Shown: one piece after another, positions 25,124-36,617 of the stretch | How the letters are laid out: every line of letters begins with the position of its first letter | How positions within the stretch are numbered: the first letter of the stretch is position 1 | NCBI GenBank assembly: GCA_010094025.1 | Contig: ML991777.1 | Coordinates: forward strand, 62,001 to 126,000 | DNA: 64,000 nt | Reading direction: 5' to 3' | DNA from: Viridothelium virens | Taxonomy: Eukaryota > Ascomycota > Dothideomycetes > Trypetheliales > Trypetheliaceae | Program-made: the position numbers and the translations under genes | Notes under the pieces: model-generated | Database searches by the model: none | Told to the model about the DNA's origin: nothing | Seen by the model: only the letters and a program-made list of their open reading frames with translations

Positions 25124-25729
25124 GGGATAAGTCTTTTAATCTTGCGCGAGGGGTAATCCTCTAACGGACCTCGAATACTCATAATGGCTAAAGTCGCCAG
25201 AACTAATTGTAATGGGTAACCTACAGTATAATTTTTATACATTGTATTGGATGAAAAGATTTTTGCTTTAACAATCTTGATCTTGGCAAAAGTGCTGCTT
25301 GTTCCGTCACTACCTTAATAATGGCGTCGCCCTCGGCGATCCCTCCCCACTTCAAGGCGTTAGAATACCCGGACAAGTATTAATATCCTTAACCTAGCAA
25401 AATCGAGGTCGCCACCTTCAGAGGTGAGTGCAGAGGCGGAAAACTTGAGGGTGAGGCTCATCTCGTAATCAAGTTAGATTCGGCTATCCATGCAGCAATG
25501 CCTTGACTGTTCACCATTTATAAAGTTGCAGAAAAAAAACCTCATTTAACGTCAGATAGGTACAGTAATGATAAGCTTATCCTAAAGGAAACTCCGCGAA
25601 ACCGCAAGTTCTTGTAGACCAGTCTTACAAAGTCGTAAACAAAAAACCTCCGATTCGAGAAAATTTCACGTATAAACGAATTTCAGCACTTGACAGGTCA
25701 CGGCTAAGAACACACAAAAACCACCAGAC
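25124..25729. other. AT-rich intergenic gap
   Basis: 606 bases, AT-rich, between the glutaminase stop and the epoxide hydrolase start. No gene, repeat or RNA recognised. Confidence 0.45.
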
Positions 25730-26973
25730 ATGGACTCCACAGCCATAACCCCCTGCCACATCGACATCCCGCAATCCGCCCTCGACGACCTACACCACCG
25801 CCTCTCCCTCACGCGCTGGGCCCCTGCCGAGACCGCGCCCGCCTCCGTCCCCTAGTCCCAAGGCGTACCCCTCGCCACACTCCAACGGCTCGTCCGCTAC
25901 TGGCGCGACGCGTACGACTGGCGCCGCTACGAGACCCTCCTCAACTCCTGGCCCTCTTTCCGCACCACCATTTTCGGCGTCGCTATCCACTTCCTGCATA
26001 TCCGGTCGCGGCACGAGCGCGCGCTGCCGCTCTTGCTGACGCATGGCTGGCCCGGGTCCGTGCTGGAGTTTAGGCATGTGGTGGAGCCTTTGACGGAGCC
26101 AAAGACGGCGAGTGGTGGTGGGGGAGCAGAGGAGGAGGAGGAGGCGGAGGTGAGGAAAGAGGTGTTTCATTTGGTGATCCCGTCGCTGCCGGGGTTTGGG
26201 TTTTCCGGGAAGCCGGAGGAGGCGGGGTGGAATCCCGGGAGGATTGCGAGGGCGTGGGCGGTGTTGATGGAGCGGTTAGGGTATGAGAGATGGGTCGCGC
26301 AAGGAGGTAATGTCAACCCCTGATCAACATCCGTCCGGCTGTTCATTTCGTTCTGGTTGTTGCAGGTGATTGGGGTGCGGACGTCACCGCGGAATTAGGT
26401 CGACTGGCTCCTCCTGGGCTGATCGCGATCCATATGAATTCGTTGTTTTATGACGTTAAGAAAGAAATTAAGGGGGAGCCTTCGAATGAAGAGCTGAAAG
26501 CACTGAAGCTTCAGGAGGAGTTCGATCAGGATGAGGCCGGGTATGCCAATATACAAATGACCAGGCCTCAAACGCTAGGATACGGGCTCGTCGATTCCCC
26601 TGTAGGGCAGGCGGCGTGGATCTATGAGAAATTCCATGGCTGGTCGCACCATGATGGTAACGTCGAGTCTGTCTTCTCGAAGGACGAGATGCTCGACACC
26701 ATCATGCTATACTGGTTGACCAACTCCGCAGCGTCGTCAGCTCGGATTTATTGGGAGAAGCTGGACACGAACGCGATACCCATTACAATTCCTGTTGGTG
26801 CCTCTTGGTTTCCTGGAGATCAAACCTTCGCTCCGAGGCAGTGGTGTGAGCGATATTACAGCAATCTCATTCATTGGAAAGAGGTCGAGAAAGGTGGTCA
26901 TTTTGCTGCCTGGGAGCAGCCGGGGATTTTTGTACGTGAAATACAGGATTGCTTTCGGAAAGTGTTGAAATAG
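25730..26973 (+). pseudogene. Epoxide hydrolase gene with in-frame nonsense codon
   Basis: An alpha/beta-hydrolase fold epoxide hydrolase would open epoxides to diols. Exons 25730-26306 and 26366-26973 with a 59-base intron span 395 codons, the usual length. The N-terminal lid segment (CHIDIPQSALDDLHHRLSLTRW), oxyanion-hole HGWPGS, PGFGFSGKP, nucleophile Asp in GGDWGAD at the splice junction, and the C-terminal GGHFAAWEQP with the catalytic histidine are all present. Codon 42 (25853-25855) is TAG, lying where homologues carry a Trp or similar residue before SQGVPLA. Everything else is open and spliceable, so the loss is recent, polymorphic, or a sequencing error. Translation from an internal site would lack the N-terminal domain. 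Exon 1 is very GC-rich, exon 2 much less so. In homologues this family serves detoxification or secondary metabolism. Confidence 0.8.
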
Positions 26974-27513
26974 ATCAGGGGGAGAATCCCTGGAAATCCA
27001 GCGTGATCATACGTGTGCAGGTGTCCTGACGCACGTAGCCACACCCAGCACATCAATTCAAGTCGGGAACTTTAGCTCCAAATCGAGAAAGACGGTTGTG
27101 AGTCCAACGGGCTCGCAGTAGGAATAGTGCAGTTATAGGGGTGCTGCAATGAAGCGTCCCAGTCGGGTAACAATATGTACTCGGCCGGACTCCAGCGAGC
27201 CGATGGGTTGTTAGCCATCGGGCTCTACCACTCTCTTCTTTGGTGACACCAGATGCGGACATCTCATCATTCTCGTCTTCCTCAAATTTTCCTCCTCTAT
27301 ATCTCTCAGCGACTCCCACCACCGCGGGACGAGTGATTCATCTTGACTGTATGAATATGTGCAGTGACCCGAATGCCCTGGCCGGGTAACCTGATTCCTT
27401 CTCCAACGATCATTTCTTCTGGTCTTCTCACCGACCCGGACCCATGTAGAATGGCCATCGCTCAAGGAACTTCTTTTTCATTGTCCCTTCGCCCTATTTC
27501 ATGAGTGAGCGCC
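26974..27513. other. Convergent intergenic gap
   Basis: 540 bases between the converging epoxide hydrolase and GRF-protein genes. Small open frames on both strands look random. Nothing else seen. Confidence 0.4.
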
Positions 27514-28679
27514 CTATCTCCTAGAACTTAGCATGGCTCTATCGATCTCACGCTCAGCCTCCAACGTAGCGATGCAGTGCTGCAGCTCCGTGATTTTCGC
27601 ATCTCTTGCTTTGATAGTCAGGCGTAGCATATCTCGGCTATGCAAAGAATTAGCAGTTGGGTCACTTCAGTGTAACGTCTCAATTCACTCACCCTTGAAT
27701 GAAGCCTTGGACTTTGCGATCGTAACTCGCAAAGGACTCATGGATAGCATGTGTCGTTGCTTGATCTACTCGAATCTTGCGTTCCTGTAAGACGCTCAAG
27801 ATCTCTTCCTCTAAGTGATCAACGCCAGTGCTCGGCACATCGGCATTTCGAAATCGTGCGGGAGTGGGTGTAGTGTCTGGAGCTTGCTGCCTCGAGCTTG
27901 CTGTCAAAAGGCGGTCTGAGGGGGTAGTGATAGTTTTATTTGACGGAGTAGAGAATGCTTCTTTGATCGATCCAGCTGAAGGAGAGGTATCATTATCCCG
28001 CATCCACGGCAGTTTCCGGCGCTTTGGCGTCATCAATAACTCATCCCTTGATTTTGCAGGTGTTGCAGCATCAACGGCCTGTACCAGTTGTTCACTCTCC
28101 TCTCCCGTCAGATGCCAATTAAAAGAATCATCCTCATCAAAATCAACCTTTCGCTTCAACCCTCTTCCAGTATTTGTTGATGGTGGTGGGGACGGTAGGG
28201 TGCCGGCAGAGGAAGGGTCGTTTCGTAAAGTTGACGAAGAGTCTTGCCGATTTGGCTTCTTCGGCTCGTTCCTTGAGTTAGTCAAAATTGCCGCTTCTTC
28301 GCGTGGTTTCGCATCTTCATCCCAAAGAAAGAAGCCACACTTCTTGCTTTGACAAGTGTAAACTAATCCAGTCAATAGGCGTAATCAAGTTAGTCTGGCC
28401 GAGTCTAAAACGTACACCATCGCCCTGAGCTGGCAGTCAGACAGGTGAGAAGTGAGTGATTCTCTGCTGTGGCATACCGTGATTTGGTCCTTCTTTCTTT
28501 ACTTTAAAATGTTCAGCGGGAAGTCGGGGTTCACAATCGCCTACGGTGATCAGCTGGCTTTCGTATGGAAGGAAGATCCTCTTACAGTGCCAAGCGCCAT
28601 TGACGAAGGCGCCGCGAGCGCGGTTGCGCGATGGGATATTTCCCTTTCGCCGGTAAGGTGTGCGCGGTTCTGTAGACAT
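27514..28679 (-). CDS. GRF-type zinc-finger protein with C-terminal coiled coil
   Basis: Five exons: 28679-28586, 28540-28478, 28424-28416 (9 bases), 28362-27693, 27637-27514; 319 residues. The N-terminal fifth forms a complete GRF zinc ribbon: ligands in CDCEPRLPAEH, then KKEGPNHGRWFYTC and KKCGFFLWDED. GRF fingers bind single-stranded nucleic acid and occur on topoisomerase III, NEIL3 and APE2-type repair proteins. No such enzyme domain is attached here. A long Ser/Thr/Pro-rich middle carries basic clusters (GRGLKRKV, TPKRRKLPW) that look like nuclear localisation signals. The C terminus is a predicted coiled coil (DHLEEEILSVLQERK and ITELQHCIATLEAER). Role is probably DNA repair or chromatin, but this is inferred from the domain only. 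The 9-base exon supplies the G-R-W of the signature. Confidence 0.82.
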
Positions 28680-29204
28680 GCGTGGAGGTTGGAGCGAGAA
28701 CTTGAGAACTATTGCGGAGGTTGGTCGTTGAGTTTCTTGTCTAGCGCCAACGTCATTTTAACTACCTAGTACCTAGAGGTTCACTCGGTAACGGAGCTTT
28801 TGATATTAAATGTCCACCATAAGGTATATATTCCATAGTGACATCCCCCGCGCATGTATCTTCGCACGGAGAGCGATTACACGAACCAACTCGAACTCTA
28901 CTAGTAACGTTCGGCGAATGGAATCTACTTCGGTTGTAGAACTAACTCATACCCCATCTACCCTAGTCTTCCTTCTTCCCCTTTTCTTTCCATTTTGGCT
29001 TACCTTTTCCTTCTGGCTCTTTATAACTGATCCCTACTGTATTAGCCATGATAGCTTAGCTCGCAGAACACAGTGATAGGCCAGATGGGACTGGAAAGCT
29101 GTATTGCCGCTAAGAATCCGTGTCTATGTCACTTGGTTTTTTCGCTATTCTAGGTGTTCAGCAAGGTAACCGCTACTCTACGCCGCACAACACGCCGCCA
29201 ACAG
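28680..29204. other. Promoter of GRF gene and 3' flank of TMA22
   Basis: 525 bases between tandem minus-strand genes. Contains CTACCTAGTACCTAG near 28763, similar to short CTAG/GTAC-rich strings seen elsewhere in this window. No gene seen. Confidence 0.45.
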
Positions 29205-29998
29205 TTATCCCGCTTTCTTCTTTTTGTCCTCGATGCACTCTACATTGTCCTCTGGGATATTCTCCAGATTCTCTTCGATCCAGTCGAACAGGTCATCACT
29301 CACATCGCCCTGCACTGTGATCTCCTCTCCTGTATTCCCTGCATTCTTTGTCACACTGCTCCCAGTCGCAAATCTCTTGCCCAGATCCTTAGCCACCTTC
29401 TTTAGGTCATATCCAAAGGCCTCCAATCCTGAGACGACTGTCACGTATTTACGCTTGTTACGCTCTACACGTTTGATGTAGATCATGCTATTCGCAAGCT
29501 TTTCGGCTTCCCGGGTGGCAGCTGCTTCGGCTTTGGCGGCTTTCTTCTGGGAGTCTTTTTCGGCTTTGGCGCGAGCTTCGACGGACAAGGAGGAGAGCTT
29601 CTCATTTACGGCATCTGAAAGTAAAGCCATTAGTAACAATCTTCTCAGTCGGGTTGCGAAGCTGCTGGATGAAATGGAGGAAAGTACCTTCAGAGTACAT
29701 CTTCGCGTGCATTTCGGGGTTGTTCTTTTTCAACCATTGCTCACATTTCGACACAGTGCCACCAAATTCGCAGTACTGTTTTAGGAGACGTCAGCTCCTT
29801 TTGTCGAATTATAGACGATCGTAAAATCTTTCGGACTGCCTACCTACTTCCGGCGGTAAAGAACAAACTGGAGGATGCAATTAGGTATCAGTAGCACATG
29901 TACCCATTAGGAGACTTACCGCCACAGTAGATGACATGCTTCGCCGGAGGCACGTTTCGCTGTTGCACACTCTCTTCTGCCGCGTCGTCATCTGCCAT
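29205..29998 (-). CDS. TMA22: Translation machinery-associated protein 22 (density-regulated protein)
   Basis: DENR homologue that works with Tma20 (MCT-1) to release tRNA and recycle 40S subunits and support reinitiation. Four exons: 29998-29920, 29867-29848 (20 bases), 29775-29688, 29614-29205; 198 residues. The N-terminal cysteine-containing element (VIYCGVCSLPPEYCEFGG) is built across three junctions, followed by KCEQWLKKNNPE. The C-terminal SUI1 domain reads IYIKRVERNKRKYVTVVSGLEAFG, then DLKKVAKDLGKRFATG and GDVSDDLFDWIEENL. A lysine-rich tail ends the protein. Length and domain order agree with the family. Complete. Confidence 0.94.
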
Positions 29999-30282
29999 GG
30001 TAATATTGATGTGTAAAGCTCCAATTTACAGAAAACGTTGGATATGAAGGTGGGGGCGGGGCAAATGTGCCTTAGGCAAGGCAAGGTACAGCCCAACTTC
30101 AAGATAGGGCTGACTAACCCGTGTACACATAGTGGACATAGCTGGAACTGCTCTGCATTTACTCGTCATTATGTAAAGCAAAGAATCGAATTTCAGTCGT
30201 AGTGAATAGATAGAATAAAGCGCCGGAGCACATCAATAGCTCCCAGCGCGGCCGCAAGAAGCCAAACCGGTTCTCGAAGCTA

Positions 30283-31343
30283 TTAAGCCACCCTAGCTGC
30301 GGCAACAAAAGCATCACTATCAGAAACGAATCCAAGGTTCGTCGAAATGTTATGGATTGCAACGTCATGAGCGTTGAGCTCTGTCAGTGTCGCTGCGCAG
30401 TCGGAGATGAGGATACAGTCCCAACCCCAACTGTAAGCATCAGTCAATGTTCCCAGCAGGCACTGGTCAGTATTGACACCAGTGAAAAGAAGAGTCTTCT
30501 TTGCGCTCTCCTGGAGATATCGGTGAAAAGGCAATTCAGGGCTCCAGAGCCCGCTCATACGAGCCTTGTCGAAGCGAAGGTCGCTATCAATCATAACGGC
30601 TTTTAGAGGATCGTAAATGTCTGCATTCCAGGTGCCTTTGAATAGGCACCGACCTTGATCTCCAGGAAGTTGCGATCCCTAGTCATTCGTAATAAGGATG
30701 ATCAGCACAGCAACAATGTACAGGTAAGCAAGCTACTCATACGAGATTCACGTTCCATCCATAACCTCGCACTGAGAGGAGATTACGATTCCATCCTCGT
30801 GTAACAGCCGGCGGCATCTTGCGGAGATCTTCTTCAGTAATACCCCAGTTGAGGAATGCGACTTGGATATTATCCTCTCGACAGCGCTCAATGACCTTCA
30901 GGGTTGGTTCAACGGCTGCCAACCCTCCTATCTAAAATCAGCCAGAGGGCAAGTGCCACGATCAGGAAGAGCTACTCAACGCACCAGGATGATGACAACA
31001 TTCTGGATGCTTCGACAAAGTCAATAAATCAGTCCTTGGCAATAATAAGGCGACTGAGACTTACGATAAAGTAGTTTTGCATGTCGATCACGACAAGAAC
31101 AGTCTTTTCAGGGTCGATCAAGACTCCGCGGTGATTGCGGATGCCATCGTCGGCTTCAATCAGCAATTTTTTCACAGAACCACGAGAGAGATCGAATTGT
31201 TTTGTGTCAGGATTGTACAGCCATTGGTCATCGCCTCCGCCAAACGGGACAAACTCGGCGGAGAGTGCGCCCGGTTCGGCGGAGGTGACCAGCTTAGATT
31301 TAACGACGGTCTCTTCTAGAGTATTGACAATTCCTGGGGCCAT
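30283..31343 (-). CDS. Isochorismatase-like cysteine hydrolase
   Basis: Four exons: 31343-31065, 31009-30985 (25 bases), 30924-30743, 30678-30283; 293 residues. The isochorismatase-fold triad is visible: Asp87 in VLVVIDMQNYF, a lysine near residue 200 in DLRFDKARMSG, and nucleophile Cys235 in FTGVNTDQCLLGT. HPECCHHPG follows the first motif as in a family branch of fungal hydrolases. An N-terminal extension of about 80 residues precedes the domain. Members cleave amides such as nicotinamide, ureas or biuret-like compounds, or isochorismate itself; I cannot choose among these. No signal peptide, so cytosolic. The third acceptor (GGAG|GG at 30924) was chosen because it alone keeps the frame into LAAVEPTLKVIERC. 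Complete in appearance. Confidence 0.82.
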
Positions 31344-32278
31344 GAGATGTTGATAATGAAATGATGAAGAAACACGCTACAGGAATGAGGGCTTGATTTG
31401 GATACCTATTTTTGTTGTAGCGAGCGGAGTGAGTGCTGTGCAACGAGTGTTGGACAAAGCCAAGGTATATAGCGCTCTTCAGGAGGAAGCCCACAATCAA
31501 GATATAGCGGCGGAGCTGCGCTGAAGAAGATAGTTCAACTGAAAGAAAGGAAAGCGCAAGTGGGAAAAGTGCCTAATTTCTTTGTGGCTATCTTGCTCAC
31601 AGATAGCGACACGTCAAGATAACGGCTCACCGCTGAATTAGAGTTAAGACACGAGGACAAGCGTGCCGTGATAATTATAGACAATTCATATCAAAGCCCC
31701 TTGCGTCGGCACAGTACGCGATTGGCAGCCAGAGCTGTACGTGCACGAAAGTGGAATCTTTGTAGAGAGGCGCGAGAGGTGTCAAAAAACCTGCATAACA
31801 TATTATGATTAAGGTTATTTACGCATGCAGGAGCAGGCCAGTGGCGCCACAGCTGTGGTGGCTGTCTTCCGACGTTGCGGACATCCGATCCGCACCAATC
31901 GTGTGGAGGCCTCACTAGCCACAATGTGGCGGTGGCTCTTGTGACTCCCGAACTTGGCAGAGGCGCAAAGGGACGAGTACATCGTCACACTTCGAAACCG
32001 CGTGCTCAAAGCCATAAATACCTCTTACTTCGCCTCGACTTTGGCTTCTCACATCTACAAACTCAAGACCTGTATTATCCAAATTTCCAGTGCTGTTTAT
32101 AATCAGCGTTTTCCCGGCAACTTCACTGAAAGCTCCTTGACTGGACCATCATTCACATGCCTTGAACTTTCCGACGGGCAGCTACTCTCATTAAGCTCCA
32201 TTGAACGGGACGGTATATGATAACCACCTCCTAGGCAGACCATCTGCTCTCAAACCCCTCCCAGAGGGTTGAGGCACA
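31344..32278. promoter_or_regulatory. Divergent promoter region, isochorismatase-like / DNM1
   Basis: 935 bases between diverging start codons. Short open frames on both strands show no family match. No repeat or RNA gene recognised. Confidence 0.45.
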
Positions 32279-34906
32279 ATGGCAGCGCTCGGTGAAGATC
32301 TTCTCGGAACCGTAAACAAACTCCAGGATCTTGTCTTTAACACTATCGGAAATGATTCCCTAGATCTCCCCCAGATCGTAAGAGATATTTCTCACCTCAA
32401 GGTCATGCAAAAGCTGATACTCATATTCTGTAGGTTGTCGTTGGTTCGCAATCATCCGGAAAGTCCTCAGTCCTTGAAAATATTGTTGGTAGAGACTTTT
32501 TACCTCGAGGTAGCGGCATCGTCACTCGAAGACCTCTCATTCTCCAGCTCATAAATATCCCAAGCGATCGTGATGATAAACCAGAGGGCGATGAGGTTCA
32601 TGCTCCGCATACACCTGCAAGCGTTGCTGGCCAGGGCGAATGGGCCGAGTTCAACCATGTTCCTGGCAGAAAATTTACTGATTTCGGCGATGTCAAAAGG
32701 GAGATTGAAAATGAGACGGCAAGGATCGCAGGTAACAACAAAGGGATAAATAGACAACCAATAAACCTGAAGATTTACTCTCCGCATGTCCTGAGCCTGA
32801 CCCTTGTGGATTTGCCCGGCTTGACCAAGGTTTGGATGCCTCATGCTCTTCACAGGTTCCCATACTAACACTTCTAGGTTCCAATCGGGGACCAGCCCTC
32901 AGATATTGAAAAGCAAACGAGGAATCTAATTTCAGAGTACATCGCAAAACCAAACAGCATCATCCTTGCCGTCTCTCCTGCCAACGTTGATATCGTCAAT
33001 TCCGAAGCCCTCAAACTTGCTCGCCATGTGGATCCATTGGGGAGACGAACAATAGGAGTTCTCACGAAGCTAGATCTTATGGATCACGGTACAAACGCCC
33101 TTGACATACTATCGGGTCGGGTTTATCCTCTAAAACTGGGCTTTATTGGAGTAGTCAACCGATCACAACAAGATATTCAAGGAAACAAGGCGCTGGCTGA
33201 TGCACTGCAAACCGAACGAGACTTCTTCAGGCACCACCCCGCATACCGAAATATGGCGAACCGATGTGGTACTCAATTCCTTGCCAAAACTCTGAATACT
33301 ACTCTGATGGGTCATATTCGAGATCGCTTACCAGACATCAAAGCTAGGCTCAATACTTTGATGGGTCAGACACAGCAAGAACTTGCCAGTTACGGCGACG
33401 TTACGTTTACCGGCAAAGAGCATAGAGGGTCTTTGATATTGCAGCTAATGACCCGATTTGCTTCCTCCTTCATCTCCTCAATTGATGGTACTTCGTCGGA
33501 AATCTCCACGAAAGAGCTCTGTGGGGGTGCTCGAATCTACTACATATTCAACTCTGTTTTCGGGAATTCTTTAGAAACCATCGATCCTACGACCAACCTC
33601 TCCGTACTTGACATCCGAACCGCTATTAGGAACTCAACAGGTCCTCGACCTAGCCTTTTTGTCCCAGAACTTGCCTTCGATCTTCTCGTGAAACCTCAAA
33701 TTAAGCTCCTCGAGATACCAAGCCAACGATGTGTTGAACTTGTGTACGAAGAACTCATCAAAATATGTCACACCTGTGGCTCCACCGAGCTCAGTCGCTA
33801 TCCACGACTACAAGGCAAACTCATCGAAGTTGTGTCTGACCTCCTCCGCGAACAACTTGGTCCCTGTTCTACCTATGTCGAATCTCTCATTGCCATACAG
33901 CGGGCCTACATTAACACTAATCATCCTAACTTCCTTGGTGCTGCTGCTGCGATGTCATCCGTCATCAACGATAAACAAGAGAGCGAACGGAAAGCGGCAG
34001 TAGCTGAAGAGCGCAAAAAACGAGAACGGCGGCGCCAGAGAGAACTGAACGGCGTCAACGGTGTGGAAACACCCGAAGAAGAAGAGGAAGCCGAGGTGCC
34101 AGGCGAAAGAGCAGGGCAGCTCCCGCTTCGTCCCCACAGCTCAAAAGTGAGTAGGAGTATGTCACCAGCCGTGGGCCGAGCCGTCAATGGAACTCATACT
34201 GCAGCGCGAAATCGTGCGGGATCGCCTCCAAGGTTTGCCAACCAACAACCTGGCTCTGCCCGCGACAGCTTTCTCAACTACTTCTTTGGCAAGGATGGTG
34301 GCATGGCAGCCGGAGGAGCCAGCAATCTACCAGCTGCCGGCACCTCAGGAAGTCTGGGGGGCGGTCCACGCCACGTCAGTCAGAATATCGAACCAAGTTT
34401 TGCGGGGAGCATCAGACGTGGCGAGACCAAAATCCCTGACCGACCTCAAGAACCCTCTTACGAGGATATCGAGGCTCCAACCTCTGGTCGAGAATACGAC
34501 AGCCCCTTCGTAAGTTCCCTTCCCTCGGTCTCTTCCCCACCACTGTCTCCTCTTTATTACACGTGACTGATCATCCTCCTCTGCCTTACAGCCTCTCGAA
34601 AACGAAGCACCGGCCCTCACTGAACGCGAAAACCTTGAGACTGAGCTGATCCGACGGCTCATCTCGTCTTACTTCAACATCGTGCGGGAGACGATCGCGG
34701 ACCAGGTACCGAAGGCGGTCATGCACCTGCTTGTAAACCACTCCAAGGACGTGGTCCAGAATCGACTCGTCAGCGAGCTATACAAGGAGGATCTATTCCA
34801 GGAGCTGCTGTACGAGGATGATGCGATCAAGGCTGAGCGGGAGAAGTGCGAGAAGCTTTTGAGTACGTACAAGGAGGCGGCGAAGATTGTGGGCGAGGTT
34901 TTGTAG
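32279..34906 (+). CDS. DNM1: Dynamin-related GTPase for mitochondrial and peroxisomal fission
   Basis: Large GTPase that assembles on mitochondria and peroxisomes to divide them. Four exons: 32279-32377, 32434-32829, 32878-34509, 34592-34906; 813 residues. The N terminus [20 protein letters not shown] is diagnostic for fungal Dnm1 rather than Vps1. GTPase motifs: G1 GSQSSGKS, switch-I threonine in GIVTRRPL, G3 DLPG, G4 TKLD. Middle domain motifs [19 protein letters not shown] and [16 protein letters not shown] follow. The variable B-insert is long, basic and Ser/Gly-rich (roughly residues 540-700), and the GED ends with [15 protein letters not shown] and [17 protein letters not shown]. All introns keep the frame. 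Complete. The last exon is much richer in GC than the earlier ones. Confidence 0.96.
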
Positions 34907-35390
34907 GCAGTGAAAGGATGGAGGCTGCATGGGGAAGAAGTTGTATGCTGTGAGGTGTTTCCTGACTCGGCTCAAATTTGTAGACTATTGAGGCTCTCTC
35001 TCTTGTCCTATCTCATTCACTTTGAGCAGGCTGTGTGGCGGACATGGCCTAGCAGAGCTTTTGGCGTAGGGTAGATTTCCCGATCCGCTGGAGGCTGTCT
35101 CACTCAATTTGAAGTATGGCATCGATACACAACTCTTGTCAATTCCTGCTGTATGAAGAATATGGTCAAAAGTCTTATGTAGCATATATTACGTCCTCTA
35201 TAAAGAGAAATTCAGCTACTAGGTTTCGGACCACGATGCATGCCATGAATCAGGGGAGACGTTCGCGCAGATGTTTCCTATTTGGGAAAGTGGGCACGTG
35301 GGGTAATTCATTTCTTCGCCAGCATAAGATATAAGATGTCTCCCTCTCCATGTAGCTAATTGGCACACGGACGACTGTCAATTGAACATC
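34907..35390. other. Intergenic gap DNM1 / PEBP
   Basis: 484 bases between two plus-strand genes; presumably DNM1 3' UTR and PEBP promoter. Nothing else recognised. Confidence 0.4.
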
Positions 35391-36286
35391 ATGCTAGTCT
35401 TCGTAGTCATTTTGCTCTCTCTGAGCTACCTCACCAATGCATTGCTACATCCAGCTCGGCCGGAGAGCCTGCAAACACCTATGAACGATGTCAATCTAGA
35501 TGATGTTCGAGCTATGTAAGCCAGTTATTGCTAGAGTATTTGCTTGATTTGCTTCTAATCGCTTTTCAAGATTGAAAGATGCCGAAATCATTCCAACCGG
35601 TAAGCATATTCTTCCGGCTGCCATCTCATCTCCGAACACTTTCCTGATTGTCTACCTACCGTTCAAGTACTCGACGACTTTGACCCCTCCATCACCATTC
35701 AAGTCTCCTGGGGCAACGCCACAGCTAAATTGGGAAACACCATTTCTCCCTCCGAACTACAAGATGCCCCCAAAATTGCGCTTCTCTCCTCTCAAGCTAG
35801 CATCTCAGGAGGAGCCCAAACTGCGCCTTCTAACATCGTCCTCGCCCTTACCGACCCAGACGCTCCATCCCGCTCCAACCCTAAGTGGTCGGAAATGTGC
35901 CACTGGATAGCCGCCAACCTGACTCTTCCCTCTTCTTCCTTCCCTGCACCTGGCTCAGACGCGAACATCCATCAGGGTCCAGGAGACGATCTCGTCCCGT
36001 ACAAGCCGCCGGGTCCGCCTCCCAAGACAGGGAAGCATCGGTATGTATTCATAGCGTTCAAGCCTGCGAACGGGACGTCTAGCCCCTTGAATCTGACCGC
36101 GCCGAGCGAGCGCCAGCATTGGGGCACGGGGAAGCAGGAGCATGGGGTGAGGGATTGGGCAGGGAAGAATGGGCTGGTACCTATTGGTAAGTAGAGACGA
36201 TTGATGGAGGAAGAAGTGTGGATTTTCTTGCTGACTCGTACGCTATAGGCGCGAATTTCATCTATTCGCAGAATGCTGAACAATGA
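35391..36286 (+). CDS. Secreted phosphatidylethanolamine-binding protein family member
   Basis: Four exons: 35391-35515, 35571-35599, 35668-36186, 36249-36286; about 237 residues. A hydrophobic signal peptide (MLVFVVILLSLSYLTNA) starts the protein, unlike cytosolic yeast Tfs1. PEBP hallmarks are the ligand-pocket motif LTDPDAPSR, the following WSEMCHWI, and PPPKTGKHRYVFIAFK. The fold begins at LDDFDPSITIQVSWG. The family includes carboxypeptidase Y inhibitors and lipid binders; which activity applies is unknown. The second exon is only 29 bases; the last codes about a dozen residues (ANFIYSQNAEQ). The N-terminal signal suggests secretion or vacuolar delivery. Complete. Confidence 0.87.
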
Positions 36287-36617
36287 GCAAGGGTACGATT
36301 GATAGGAGCAATATGAGGAGGAGGATGATGCTTCAAATAACCGAGAGTGTTGAATTGGTTCCGACTATTTTGCCTGCCTTGATCCCATTATCTAAATTGG
36401 CTAACTCTAGCTTTTCACGTGCCGCCAAAGATGGCAGGATTCTGCTCTCGCTTACAGTATCAATCTGATGAAAAAGACCTTCGCCCTGGTCAATTGGGGT
36501 TCTGTTCTGCCTTGATTCGTCAATAGTGACGCCGTCGCTGATGCCGATGAACCAATAATATCCATGCAATGCAAATACATATGATGAAACAAAAATGTCA
36601 GAATAATGCCGTCAAAA
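36287..36617. other. Convergent gap
   Basis: 331 bases between the converging PEBP and F-box-like genes; only 3' UTR expected. Nothing else seen. Confidence 0.4.

Noticed and set aside
32279-34906. Assignment of the dynamin gene to VPS1
   Set aside because: The N terminus and the basic B-insert match fungal Dnm1, not Vps1.
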